A stretch of 64,000 bases of DNA from Plectosphaerella cucumerina (lineage: Eukaryota; Ascomycota; Sordariomycetes; Glomerellales; Plectosphaerellaceae): assembly GCA_020746995.1 (NCBI GenBank), contig JAGPXD010000002.1, forward strand, positions 1,488,001 through 1,552,000, given 5' to 3'. The position numbers and the translations under genes were made by a program. Shown in pieces: positions 34,386-45,700 of this stretch. Position 1 is the first letter of the stretch; each line of letters starts with the position of its first letter. The notes beneath the pieces are model-generated. The model had not been told where the DNA came from. It searched no databases and saw only the letters and a list, made by a program, of their open reading frames with translations.

Positions 34386-34531
34386 AGCCGGATCACTTCG
34401 TTTTTCACCAATTCCCAGTGGTGTAGCTGGTTGGCCTTGTGAGAGCTGTACGGCCACTTTGCGGTCCTCGTGCCCAACTTGATTGCCACACCCGGAGGTT
34501 CAAATCGGCCTTGCACCACTCTTTTTGCCTT
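34375..34531 (+). mobile_element. tRNA-like / SINE-like repeat, copy 1
   Basis: A sequence with RNA polymerase III internal promoter boxes: A box TGGTGTAGCTGG at 34419-34430 (fits TRGYNNARNNGG) and B box GTTCAAATC at 34498-34506 (fits GWTCRANNC), 79 nt apart, followed by T-runs at 34522-34526 and 34530-34536. AGTGGTG (34417) and CACCACT (34514-34520) could form a seven-pair acceptor-like stem, but D, anticodon and T arms do not fold well, so it is not an ordinary tRNA gene. A second copy lies 195 bp downstream. It is best read as a tRNA-derived short interspersed element or tRNA relic; limits are approximate. Confidence 0.55.
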
Positions 34532-34569
34532 TTTTTGGTGCACCATTCTGTTAGGCACCTGCCCTGCTA

Positions 34570-34725
34570 CCTACTTAGGAGGCAGGAGCGCCATTCCTTC
34601 CACCAATTCCCAGTGGTGTAGCTGGCAAGAGCCTTGTGAGAGCTGAAGGCCACTTTGAGGTCCTCGCGCCCAACTTGATTGCCGCACCCCGAGGTTCGAA
34701 CCAGCCTTGCGCCACATTTTGTCCT
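34570..34725 (+). mobile_element. tRNA-like / SINE-like repeat, copy 2
   Basis: This copy aligns with copy 1 over about 150 bp; a 25-base segment (34601-34625) starting CACCAATTCCCAG is identical. The A box is at 34614-34625 and the B box GTTCGAACC at 34694-34702. The B box is a better tRNA match than in copy 1, while the acceptor-like 3' arm is less complementary. Upstream, both copies begin near TACTTAGG, so the repeat unit extends about 40 bp before the A box. Confidence 0.55.
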
Positions 34726-35013
34726 CAACCCTGACTTTTTACCTCGCATTGCTACCAAGACTGGTGATCTCCTGAAAGTGGAACCATGGTGTTGAGGTCA
34801 GGAAGGAACAATGATTAGTCATCTCTCGTGACGACTTCAAACCCCATCGCGCTTGCCAACTACATTTCTCTTGAGATCCATATCTCCCTCTTTTACTTCT
34901 TCTTTTGGCTTGTTCTTCTGCCCGTGAGCACCTTAGGCAATTGAAGCCTCGAAAATTCCCCAAACCGCGACGACATCGCCAACAATCCACCACACGCCCC
35001 ACCTTCCGCTATC

Positions 35014-36228
35014 ATGGCCATCGCAGTACGTGCCTACCCCTCATTTCCACTCCGGGTTACTTCAGCATCTCGCCCCGACGACGAGGTCTTCCATTGGCTT
35101 TAGGAAAAACTCTTGAAGATACTCTCTACTACGTCTGTCCCGGCAAATTCAGAGTTGGGACCCTAGGCATCACAGTGTCTTCGTCTGGTTCTTAAAGGCA
35201 TGTCTTGTTCAAGCATGCAAGACTAACACGCTGCCAGGCCATCGGACAAATATGCTCGACTTCATCGCTCGCTCACAATCTCGAGCAATGCGTTCGACTC
35301 GTAGCCAAAGCTGCGGTCGGGGGTGCCAAAGTAAGTCAACACCGTATGATTGAAAGCTCATGACTGACAGCCGACGCAGGTCCTCTTTCTGCCCGAGGCA
35401 GCAGACTACATCGCATCTAGCCCACAGGAGTCACTGTCTCTCGCACAGCCGCAGGCTGTGTCACCCTTCGTCGTCGGCCTGCAGGAGGCCGCAAGGAAGC
35501 ACTCGCTTGCTGTGAACGTGGGCATTCATGTCCCGGTTCCTGAGAGAGCCGATTCTGTCGGTACCTCTGCGACCAAGCTGCTCAACCGATCGCTCTGGAT
35601 CAACTCTGATGGTAGCATCAATGAGCGGGCCACTTACGACAAGCTCCACCTCTTCGATTATGGCGCCCTCCGCGAGTCGGCCACCGTGATGCCGGGGACT
35701 GCCTTGACTACGCCCTTTGCCTCACCCGTCGGCCGAGTCGGCAGTCTCATATGCTTCGACCTTCGATTTCCTGAGCCGGCGCTGGCCCTAGCCTGTCCAG
35801 GCCTTTCGAGTCCGTTCCGTACTTCAGGCCCTGCACAGGTCCTGCTCTATCCTTCGGCCTTCACGATCCGCACTGGCAAGGCGCACTGGGAGACACTTTT
35901 GCGAGCGAGGGCCATTGAGACTCAGAGCTGGGTCATTGCAGCCGCTCAGGTCGGCAAGCACAACGAGAAGCGTCGCAGCTATGGTCACAGCATGGTAATC
36001 GATCCCTGGGGCGCCGTGCGGCTCGAACTCGGAGGTGTCGACGGCGAAGGTCAAGCCGAGAATGGGCCGGGCGAGGAGCTTGGGTTCGTTGATATTGACC
36101 TCGAAGAGTGGGCCAAAGTGAGAGAAGGCATGCCACTGCTGCGACGAACGTGAGTGACCCTCTTGATGGTTTCCCTCCCCAGTTCGCGCCTACTGACACT
36201 CCGCAGCGATGTCTACCCAGAGCTTTGA
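35014..36228 (+). CDS. Carbon-nitrogen hydrolase, yeast NIT2-like (deaminated glutathione amidase type)
   Basis: Four exons (35014-35025, 35238-35330, 35380-36149, 36207-36228) give 298 residues. The first exon is only 12 nt (Met-Ala-Ile-Ala) and the last 22 nt; both are supported because they restore the family's start (AIAAIGQICSTSSLAHN) and end (TDVYPEL). The nitrilase-superfamily triad is visible: Glu41 in LFLPEAADY, Lys123 in YDKLHLFD and Cys160 in LICFDLRFPE. The closest match I recall is yeast Nit2 / mammalian Nit1, which repairs deaminated glutathione by hydrolysing its amide. It is cytosolic or mitochondrial; no signal peptide is seen. The gene lies downstream of the repeat pair on the same strand. 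Confidence 0.9.
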
Positions 36229-39200
36229 GTCAAGTTCGTTGCCTGCAGAGCTCTTCCAGGAGGACCAGGGCAACCCTGGAAAGCGACAAGAGGCGTCCGA
36301 GTCAAGGCATACTCAGTAGTTGTATCTTCTACAGACCGAAAAATGAAAGCGGTGGCTGGTCACGGCAGCACCCGGAATAACACTCATCAACCGCGTCCGG
36401 ACCAAGGTCCGCTGGCTTCTGATACACCCCGGCGGCGCCCATCGACATGTCAATGTCACCCTGGCCGTGGAGCGGAGCTGCTTAAGCTCGGTTCTCTCAA
36501 CGCCGATGAACACACGCCTGCTCACCTTCCACTGGGGTCTGGGACTGTTCTAGGCGCCACGGGGCGGGCGGCGGCGCCCTGCCATCTTGGCGACGAGATG
36601 GAGCTCATCCCAACACCGCGGCACCGCCGTGCGCGCCGCGGCCCCCATCCATGTCCAGTGGACGGGCAAAGAAATATGGCTTCCCGGCCGGGATCTGTGT
36701 CGTGTCGGTGAAGGGCCCTGGGCCGTGTCCCCTGGCTGCCGGGTGACAGACACCAGATCGGTGTGGACTCGGGGAGAAGAAAAGTCTTCTAGCGGTACAA
36801 GTAGGTAAGGGCAATACATCCGTGACAGGTAACCCTTGACAGGACGGACGGCACTGGCCGTTGGCCTGCCGCTTCTGCTGCGATGTAACGGTTTTTCTTC
36901 TCCGGCGAGGCGGTATGCCGGGGAGGAGGAGGACCGAAAGCCTGCCCGGCAACCGGCCCTTGTCGCGGCGGCCCCCAGCCACCGGCAGTCGTTCCCACTG
37001 GCCAGCTGGCGGGCATGTCGACAGGCTCATTCCGGTCCACTGATCATCGGCGCCGAGGCCACCCAGAAACCAAAGCACTGGGAAATTATTAGCCTGTTGT
37101 CGGTTGGCCTGCTGCAGACACGCCCCCCCTTCTGCCCCGGTCCATCCCCCGGCTGTAGAATCCTTGATCGAACAGGCCCCCGGGATGAAGGAAGGAGCGG
37201 ACCTGTCACTTTTGCAGGGAAGAAAGGGTGCGACCTTTTGGTGATCTCGGTGACCAGACCAGGGGGTCGGGGATGCTACCGGGAGGCCTTTCTGACGAGA
37301 TGAGAGCAGAAATTTTCTCCTGGTGCTCCGGAATGTGAAACTCAACGCACTCAAACCCCGGATCGCAAATGGAGCTCCCGTCCGCTCGATTGGTATTCGT
37401 GGGAACGGCCCAGTACGGGGATGTCGCCCGGTCGCGTGGCGTGTGGAGGTCGGCGCTGTCTGTCCCGATGTCCCCTGGGCCCTGGGGCACGCTCACAAGA
37501 GCGAACAACCCGAGCAGCCAGTCTTGGGTGCCGGCCGAGACGAAGCACTCCGAGGAAGCAGGGCCGGCCTGTGGTCGCATATCATGAGACGGCTACCAGC
37601 ACCGCCCATGGCATGACCGCGCTTGTGCGTCAGGCAACGGCGTCGCATCGCTCGCGGCGATGGACCTTGCAGCCCACGTTTCGCGACTTGAGCAAATTAA
37701 CGAGTTCGTCCCAATATCTCGCACCGCACCGGGAGACGTGCGAAGAATAGGGGGCTCGGCGATCATTTCTGACTCGAAGGAGCGTCAAGCAACAATGTGT
37801 CCGAGACAGGCAAAGGCATGACGGTGGCAGGGTCCGCCGCCCGGCATAAGAAACGAACTCTGGAGAAGCAACCCTTGCTCGGCCGCGCATCTTCACTCAT
37901 CATGAGACGACTTGTCCAGCATAGCCTCGGCGGCCCAGCCAGGGGGAAGCGCCCGCGATCTGCATCCGCCGGCCGCGAACACGTTTGCTTCGGCAGGACC
38001 TTGCCCGCTCTGGATGAAATGCCGCCGAAGCTTGACGGCAGGATGTTTGCGCAAACCTTTGGCCAAGCAGTGGGAATCAGGGAAGCAAACGCGCCGTCCC
38101 GTCCGTCATGCGTGCTGTACCAACCCGCCAGTTTTAGCGAGACGACTCTCGCAACAGCGTCCGGGGGTGGTGGCAGCGGCAACGGGCCTCTCCCGTTGCC
38201 TCGTTGCAGGGCACACACACGCCCTCCACAGGGCGCACACACTGTGCGTGTCCGCCCGTCACCAACCTGAACGGAGGATGGACGCGGGCAGCGGCGGCGG
38301 GCGGCTGGCGGGCCCCCGGGGGCGTGGTGCCACCCTTCATCCCATCTCGCTCCCCTGCTTGCCGTACCCGTAGCCCCTTTTCCTTCCAGAAAAAAGGGGG
38401 CGCGCGGTGTGGGAACAGAGAGCAGCCACCAACCAGCCAGGGCAAACCGATGAGCGATCCCGACTGTCTGGTTCTTGGGTCCTGTTCCTTGCCGGTTTGT
38501 GCATGGTTAGCCTCCCAATCGACGGTCACTGGCCATCTTCGTCCGCCGTCTCGCAGTCGTTGCTTTGTCCCGAACGTCGTGGAACACGCCCTGCCTCTCT
38601 CACTCGCCTAGGGGTCGCGCTCCCGCACCCGCGAAAGCAACATGTTTTTGTGATTAATCATACCGGCCCGGGCCCTGGAGGGCAACCCTCTGATGCGACG
38701 GGGTGGTTGAATTGGCTTTTTGCCTGGCGGCAATGCGGTCGTCCAGCTCCTTCAGGCGCGGAAGGAAGCCGGCCAGCTCGCGTCCCCCCCTCCCCGTTCA
38801 AGCGCCGAGCTTGCAGGAGAGCTGTGCCCTAGCCCCCGACGCCGTCGCTCGGGGGAAGGCGGCCTCGTCGCCGCGGCTCGAGAGAGTATCACGACCCTGT
38901 CTCAGAACTACCGGGAAGCAATTTTTTGTCGCTCCCCGCCAGGACCTCGAGCTGAAAGGGTCTCGCATGCGGCGTGCCTGCATCCCCGTTATCCGTCGCT
39001 CTGTTCTCGTGCGTCGGTGTACCGCAGCGGCAGCAGACAGAGACACGCCGCCTTTGCCTGTATACCGTACGCCAACCGAGGGTTGGGAACATGGTCCTCT
39101 CATTCGGGTGGTCTGGTGACTTGACGTGGGCGGACAGGGGACGCGATACCGAGAGATCCCATGACGGTCTCCCCACGCCATGTGTGGTCATCCTGCCCAT

Positions 39201-40293
39201 CGAGCCGGTTTTCTTGTGGGCGCCAAGTCACATTTTGAAGCCGTCACACGCGGGACGCCGATGACTCTGGATTGGGGGAGAGGACTTGGCCTTGGTGCAA
39301 GCTGGCCACCACCACCATCGCCGATACGATACCGTGCCGTCCTCATCCCACGCGGCCTGTGCAGTGCCCTGACCGAGATGGCCTCCCCTTCATCACACCT
39401 TCACCGTACAAGACGTTGCTTTTCCTGCGTGCCGCAGACAGTCAGCCGGCAGTCTGCCAGGGCACCCGCGCCTCCCAAAAAGCAACGAGCCATACTGTAC
39501 TCACATGCCCCCTGTGCCGCCGGAGCTGGCCCCGACGAAATAGGCCCGCCCGCGCAGGAACTCGACCGTGCCGCCTCTTTGGATAAGCAACGCAACAGTA
39601 GGCCCAGGCCACACATCACCCGAGCTGTCTTGTCTTGTCATGTTGTCTCGGATTCCTCGTCCTCAGAGAGCATGCCTCCGACCCCTGTCGCCGAGCGAGA
39701 GAGAACAAACACACCATCTTCTTTGCTCCCCCAAGTCCCCCAACCCAACAGCCGCACGCACTAGGGGAGCTGGGGAGCGAAGAAGGGGGGGCGTGCGCTG
39801 CGCGTTTACTCCAAAATTCGGCCCTCCTGCAAGCACTTACACACCCGCGGCGCGCAGCCACTCCTTTTCGCGGTCGCAGGCTGGTCTACTGCAGCCCCTT
39901 GCAGAATCTCGCAGCAACGATCCCACCGCTCACTCGGCAGGTCCAAATCAGGAAACACGGGGTGGCAAACAGTCTTCCTCTTTCGAGCTTGAACATCGGC
40001 CGGAGGTGTGGGGGGGAAGTCAAACAAAGACACAAGTCGGGATGTTCGTCGTCGGCTTCGACAATCGCTTCAGGGCACATCAGATCCCGCTGTCGCTCCT
40101 GCGCCGCCGCGACAAAACGCCAAGCAAAAACCAAACAAACCTGCCTCATCGGCCGTCCCTCCAACATTCCATCACCCAATTCAGACACATCACCCTCTCC
40201 GCAGGCGGGGACGTCTGTCCGGATCGACTCCCGGTTCGGCGGGCTCCCTCGCCAATCTGAGTCGGGGTGTCAAACAGACGGCGCGCACTCAAA

Positions 40294-40333
40294 CAGACAC
40301 ACACACAAGCACCACACACACACACTCCCACAC
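40294..40333 (+). repeat. CA-rich microsatellite
   Basis: Two runs of CA dinucleotides separated by AGCAC, followed by TCCCACACC. Confidence 0.7.
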
Positions 40334-40420
40334 CCCGGCTGACTCGTCCGTGATGCCCTCGGCCGCGCGCCGCCCACCAGAGACAGCGGGATCCGAAAAA
40401 GTGCGGGCATGACGTGAAAT

Positions 40421-40648
40421 GTGCTCCCCGGGGAAGCTCACCCGGCGAGGAGCACCTTTGCAGAGGCCGAGGGCGCGCCGAACTGGCCGAGTCGAGTTCG
40501 GCAGGCAGCAATCGACAGAAATGAGGAAGTGGTCGTTCCCTCCGATGAGTCTGCCTCCCACGCCAAAGTGGTCGGGATATCCCTCGTTCGCGAAGGCATC
40601 GCCATGACCATGTCCGCTTCTGGCGTTATCAGATCTCTGTATCTGTGA
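40421..40648 (+). CDS. Candidate hypothetical small protein (75 aa)
   Basis: A 75-residue frame with mixed charged and hydrophobic residues, ending in IAMTMSASGVIRSLYL and a TGA. Unlike most frames in this interval it is not dominated by Arg/Pro/Gly/Ser. There is no family resemblance, and no clear promoter or intron was found; a CA-repeat-rich, pyrimidine-rich stretch precedes it. It could be a last exon, a small gene or chance. Confidence 0.2.
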   Translation: MLPGEAHPARSTFAEAEGAPNWPSRVRQAAIDRNEEVVVPSDESASHAKVVGISLVREGIAMTMSASGVIRSLYL

Positions 40649-42191
40649 CAGCCCGCGCGACGCGCATTCTTCCCATCTTTCGTAGTCGACCTCTTTCGTA
40701 GTCGTCCTGCTATATCATCACGTTCAAGTCCGTCAAGTTGCTTAGTGTGGAATAACCAAAAAGGTGCCCGTTTGATTAAGACGAGGGGGTATCTATCTTC
40801 AGCGAAAAAAGTATGCCCGTCCCTAAGGCGGGAAAAGGGGTCAAGTACAAAAATGTTGAGGGAGTCCAGCCCGGCGATGCTTGCACCCGGGTCCCGCGCG
40901 CGCGCGTAGTCCGTCTCCCTCTTCCTTTCTATCGATACAGCTTTGTCCCCAGGCGCAGGTTGGAAGGTGTAAAAAAATAAGGATGCGAGCTGGCGCCGGG
41001 AGAAGAAGAAGGATGTCTTTTTCGCCCATTGCCCACCCCTCTCGGGCTTGCCCGACGCCCCCGTTCCGCGAGGAGGGCGCGCCGAACGCAAGGGAGCTCC
41101 CATTAGAAACATGGAAAAAGAAACAAAAAAGGAGGGAAGGGAGGGGGTGGATGAGTGAGGTGACGAGGGAAGTGAGACGCCCTCTCACTCAAGCGCCCCC
41201 TTCTGCCCTCGGGGGCCCGAAGGAGAGTCTATACGCGAGCAAAAAAATGAAGAAAAGACCAAAGCACTTCTTTTTCCAGCCCAGAACCCAGTACCGTTTT
41301 TGTGTAGCCACCCGTTTCGAAATACAGCCCTGACAAGGAGAAAGATGGAAGGAAAATGGGAAACAAGTCCGCGATTGCTGCCGCTGGTATGTGCGCGCGC
41401 GGATGAGGATGGGCGAGACCAGTGAAGAACAGTAGGGATTCGTCGCTCGTAGGGGAACAGGAGTCCTCAGCCATGGGAAGGGCCGCCGTCCTGTTGTGGG
41501 GCCGTGTTGGTCATTGCGCTGTTTCGTCGCGGGAAACCTGCGACGGCGTGTCGCCCAGAATGCCTGTCGGTCCCGGGTGGAGGAGGCCAGGCCTGGCCGT
41601 GTGTCGAGTCGAATTGACCCAAGCTGTGAGGCAGAGGGCGCCGGTGAGGGCAGCGGAAATGTATGGTGATGAAGGAAGGGACCCAGAAAAGCAGTCGTCG
41701 TTGTCGTTCCCCCTGATGTGAAAAAGCGGATGATAAAGCAAGTGGTTGTCCCCGTCTATGTTTGTAAACGCCGTTGCGGTGCCGCCCATGAAACAAAAAA
41801 TGGAGGAACAGAAAGTGTACACGCGAGGTCCCGATGGGGGAATCCTCGAGGGGAGTGTGGGCGGGTTGCTTTGGTGTCGCCCGAATAACGAAGAACGCCC
41901 CGTCGTCAAGGGAAGAAACAAGTCCGTGTCTGCTGTCCCTTGGGTGGGCTGCTGCTGCTGCTGGGAAGCAAATAAAAAAGTAGGTGGCAGTGAGCCGATC
42001 GCGTCTAGTCTCCGGCAGGAATGCGTATTAAACCTCGTAGGGGAATGTTGGGCGGCGGGTCAAGCGAGACAATGCGCCCGGTGGAGGGTGCAGAGCTGGC
42101 ATCCGTCGTGAATTAATAAGGGATGTAGTGTGTAGTCTTGTTGCAGATCGAGCGCGTGCGTGGATCGAAAAAGAAGAATGGATGAGCCGCT

Positions 42192-42290
42192 TCATCGGGG
42201 CTGGGGGCGAGGAGGAGGCTTCGGCACTCCGGTCGTGTCGTAGGCGCCGCGGCCCATGTTGGCGAAGCTGGTGATCTCTTGGACAACCAT
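42192..42290 (-). CDS. Candidate micropeptide gene (32 aa) with spliced leader
   Basis: On the minus strand an ATG at 42290 in good context (CACAATGG) opens a 32-codon frame. The peptide starts MVVQEITSFANMGRGAYD and ends in a Pro/Arg/Gln-rich tail (PPPRPQPR); I recognise no family. Upstream lies a well-formed intron (42400-42336: GTGAGT donor, CTAAC branch site, CAG acceptor) in the leader, and a TATA-like ATAAATA at 42626-42620. Together these suggest a real RNA polymerase II transcript whose main frame is this short one. No other ATG frame fits the spliced RNA better. Alternatives are a non-coding RNA, or a coding exon missed by me. Confidence in a transcript is higher than in the peptide. 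Confidence 0.4.
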   Translation of the reverse strand: MVVQEITSFANMGRGAYDTTGVPKPPPRPQPR

Positions 42291-42335
42291 TGTGACGGAT
42301 GTGAGGGTCTGGAGAGACGAAAGGGAGAGAGGGAT

Positions 42336-42400
42336 CTGAGCAGGCGCATGTTAGACGAGTTGGACAGACAGGGCCGAGGCACGCAGTGGTTGTGACTCAC
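42336..42400 (-). other. Leader intron of the micropeptide candidate
   Basis: 65-nt sequence with GTGAGT at its 5' end, CTAAC about 15 nt before a CAG acceptor, and typical fungal length. No conventional reading frame crosses it in phase, so it is read as a 5' UTR intron. Confidence 0.5.
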
Positions 42401-42619
42401 GGAGCTGGTGATGTCGTAGCACGACCTATCGGAGGCAATCGACAGGAAGGGTTGCGGCAGAGTCGCGACTGGATTGGTAGCAGGCTGATGGCGAGGCAAC
42501 GATGAGGGAGGGCTTGTACTCGGACGGGCGTGGCTGGAGTATCACCAATGCGAGGCGAGTGGAGGAGTGATGAGCTTGGCCGGACGAAGCCTGGAGAAGG
42601 AGGTGGTGGGATGAGGACG

Positions 42620-42626
42620 TATTTAT
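42620..42626 (-). promoter_or_regulatory. TATA-like element (ATAAATA)
   Basis: The minus strand reads GATAAATACG 330 bp before the micropeptide ATG. A near-identical GATAAATACAAG lies upstream of the IME2-type kinase (57881-57894). A second possible TATA (TAATATAG, minus) is at 43170-43177 and would give a leader of about 0.85 kb. Confidence 0.35.
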
Positions 42627-42678
42627 CGGCACCGTAGCATGGGAAGTGTCGGTTTGCCTGTTGGTGTCAAGCCGGGGC

Positions 42679-42703
42679 GAGAGAGAGAGAGAGAGAGAGA
42701 GAG
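42679..42703 (+). repeat. GA microsatellite
   Basis: Twelve GA units in a row on the plus strand (CT on the minus strand), just upstream of the TATA-like element of the micropeptide candidate. CT-tracts of this kind are common in strong fungal promoters. Confidence 0.8.
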
Positions 42704-45700
42704 CAGGCGAAGTGTGGGTGAGAGAGATGATTGTCTCGTGCTGGGTGTGCCCGGTGAAAGAAATTGGGGACCGGGGTTGTGCAGGTCTCGGGAGGTCCTT
42801 GCTGATGTTGCAGAGGATCGATAGAATCTGTCGACAATATGCGACGCGTGGGAAAGAGAGAGAGAGAAGACAGGTCTTGTCTCGAAAATAATCGGGGGTC
42901 CTGGGGTGGGAGGGGGGGTGTTTGTCGCTTGTCTGGATCGCGGGTTTCTGTCGAAAGTGACGATATCAGGCGAGCCGTTCGTCTGTTCGGTGGTTCGCTT
43001 TTTCTGCGGCCGGGTGGAAGGCTGCAGGAGACAAAGGGCGTTGGTGGTTCCAGGGGCGCGGGATGGTGATGCAGGCGTGGTGGGTCGAGATGTGAGCTCC
43101 AGAAAAAGGTTGATTTGCGGGTTGCGTTGTGATGCGATGCGATGCGAGGCGAGGAGGGTGATGAGCCTACTATATTAGGAGGAGGAGCTCGCTTAAAGAT
43201 GTACGTCGGTGAGAAGAGACGAGATACCAGAGGGGGATGGGAGTCCGGAAGGGAAGAGATTTCCTTAAAAAGAAATGCGAGAACGGACGGCGCCCGCGGA
43301 AGGGAAAGGGGGCAGGCATTCCTTTTTTCCTCCCACCCAAAAATTGCAGCAACGGGACACGCTGGAATTGCCCAGGCACCGTACCAGCCCTGTCCCTGGA
43401 CCCAGGCACTGTTCAGGGCCATGCCGCGACGTGCAGCCAAAGTCCGGGGGGGCGGCGTGTGGATAAGCCACGGCTCGGACAAGCTCAGGGGGTGGGCGTG
43501 GGCGAGCGAGCGACAGGGGCGACAGGGGGCCGATCATCTCAGGGTGATCCCAGACTGCCCTGGTCCGGCACGTTCGCCTCTGGCCTGGGTGCTGTCGACG
43601 TGGTCCGTCTCGCGCACGCCCTGCCCTGCTTGTCCACTCGTCCATTCACCCCCCAGGTGCCCTCCGAAACAGCTCCCCAGCGGTACCTCCAACCTTGTGC
43701 CGGGTCCCGCCGCGGAGCACGTACCGACTTTCCATTCCAGTTCTGAGGTTTGCCTCCCCCTGGACGTGCCCTCTTCGACCAGGGGTTTCAGGGGGCGTGC
43801 CGTCATGACGGGTCACCCAGGCCCACGAGACTGCGCAACGACGGCGCAGCACCCAGCCCAGGTACCGTACGGGTTGGCGCCCTCTGACCTGACAAGACGA
43901 GACCACTGTGCCGGTTCGGTAGCAGCACTCGGCCGTGCTCTTGTCGTCTCGCACCAGCCGGCCTTCCAAAAGGCCTGCGAGGGAACTTCCGAATGTGTGA
44001 TCTGATCCTATCGGCTTCGAGCCACCACCAGCCATCCTTCAAGGATGATGGGTGAGGGGTGGCGTCCATCCGGCGGCCTGCCCCAACAGCTCGGGTCTGC
44101 CCTGACAGGTCGGTCCCGCGATGTCTTGTGTCGGATGGCTGGACGGAGAAGCTCCCGGTTGCCGCTGCACCACCACCCACCCCGTTCGCAATGTTGCAAT
44201 CGAGGTGCTCGCCGGTCCTCTCAGGCTTCAGCTATTGGAACCTGTACCCCCCGGCGCGAGCGAGTCTTTGTCGTCCTCGCCTACGTACGGTACGGGCCTC
44301 TGTGTGTGCCGCGATCCGCAGCAGCCGCATGTACATTGGGTGCGGCAGCCCAGCCGGTTTGTTGGATGCTGTCGTCGCAATGCATCAATCAGTTGGTGCG
44401 GAGGACTGGGCAGTGCTCGGTAAATTACCAATGCCGCGAAGCTCAGAGCCAAACCCGTGCGACAGGCCCCCCGAAATGAGACCACAGTGGTGTGCTCATC
44501 AGGGCTAGTGCCTAAACTGTCCCCAAAAAAGACACGTCGTCACTGGCCGTCTCGTCAGGTACAGCGTGATGAGTAGCAGACAGCCAGGCACCTCAGTCCT
44601 TGTTTCCTGGCATCTGCCTGGCGCATAATGGCGTCGCCATTGTATTGTGGAAATCACTGTAACTGCTGTAGTTGACTCGTTCAAGACGTGACTGTCTGGT
44701 GGGGAGGCTGCGTTCGTCGACGAGGTCCTCGTGGCTCATGCGCGCAAACAATTTGGTCGCACCGTCAACCCTTAGAACGCCGCGGTACCACGAAACACCA
44801 CAGCTGATATTAATGGGACTGATGACGGCACCAGCGCCGTCGCGACTGTCCGCGGCGGAGGGACATCCCAGCCGCGCGCCGAGTGTGGTTGCAACGTCCG
44901 GTGCCTCCTGCGTGGCGAGCACGAGCTCCGGGCAGGCCTCGCCTGGCTGGCCCTGTAGAGATGCTGCAGCGGCGCAAAGATGACGAACGGGTGTGCGCGC
45001 TCCCTGGGGCGATCGCGATGCAGGTACGACCGGTACTTGCGACTCCTGCAGTGAACATTGCAAACGACTCGTTGCCGGCCGGGTTGAGTTGCAACGATTC
45101 AGCAAACGCAAACTTTATCATCAGTGAAATCCGGCCCATCCGGGCACATCTCGACGGGCCTGGTTCGTTGGTTGGTATGCCAGGGACAAACGCCTGGGCA
45201 GCGAGAGTTGAGACAGCGCTCCCTTCGCCGGCCCTATTATGACAAGTCGGTTCTGACCGTCGTCTTTTCGCCCAACGCCTCGCAACGGGGCCGCCATTGC
45301 CTCTTGTCAACAACAAGGGATTTTGGCGATGCAGCTGTTCCTGCCGGTGGAGGGGCTAACGTGTTGGACGGCAAACCGAGACCTTGTTGCCACCCAAGGC
45401 ATCCGAGAGCTGAAGCCTGCGCGCTGCGCAGCTTCGGGCATGGACATCCTGGTTTCAGGAACTAGTCGTGATGTGAAGCGCCCGGACGTTGCGCGAGTCG
45501 CCGACATCAGTGCGTGCGTGTTGGCTGAAAGGTTGTGTGGCTGCTGGGGCCAAAAGGAGGTGGTGACCAACGGCTGGCCGAGGCGCGGGAAGTGTGTGCT
45601 GCTGAACCGCCGTGTTGGACCAGTCGAGACGCTGCTCGGAGGGTCCTAATTGCCTGGCGGCTTGAGGTAGGGGAATTCAAAAACCGCATCTCGAGATCCT

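Larger units (their letters stand above)
36229..42191. other. Gene-poor interval, left part
   Basis: Six kilobases without a recognisable conserved coding region. GC stays high, so this is not an AT-rich RIP-type desert. Open frames up to about 235 codons exist but overlap on several frames and both strands. Frames 37797-38270 (+) and 40421-40648 (+) have a more balanced amino-acid make-up than the rest but match nothing I know. A CA microsatellite lies at 40294-40333. Part of 40.7-42.2 kb may be 3' UTR of the small-ORF transcript at 42.2 kb; that is a guess. Confidence 0.4.

Noticed and set aside
34417..34520. Functional tRNA gene
   Set aside because: A and B boxes and an acceptor-like stem exist, but D, anticodon and T arms do not fold and no anticodon can be assigned; kept as a SINE-like repeat.
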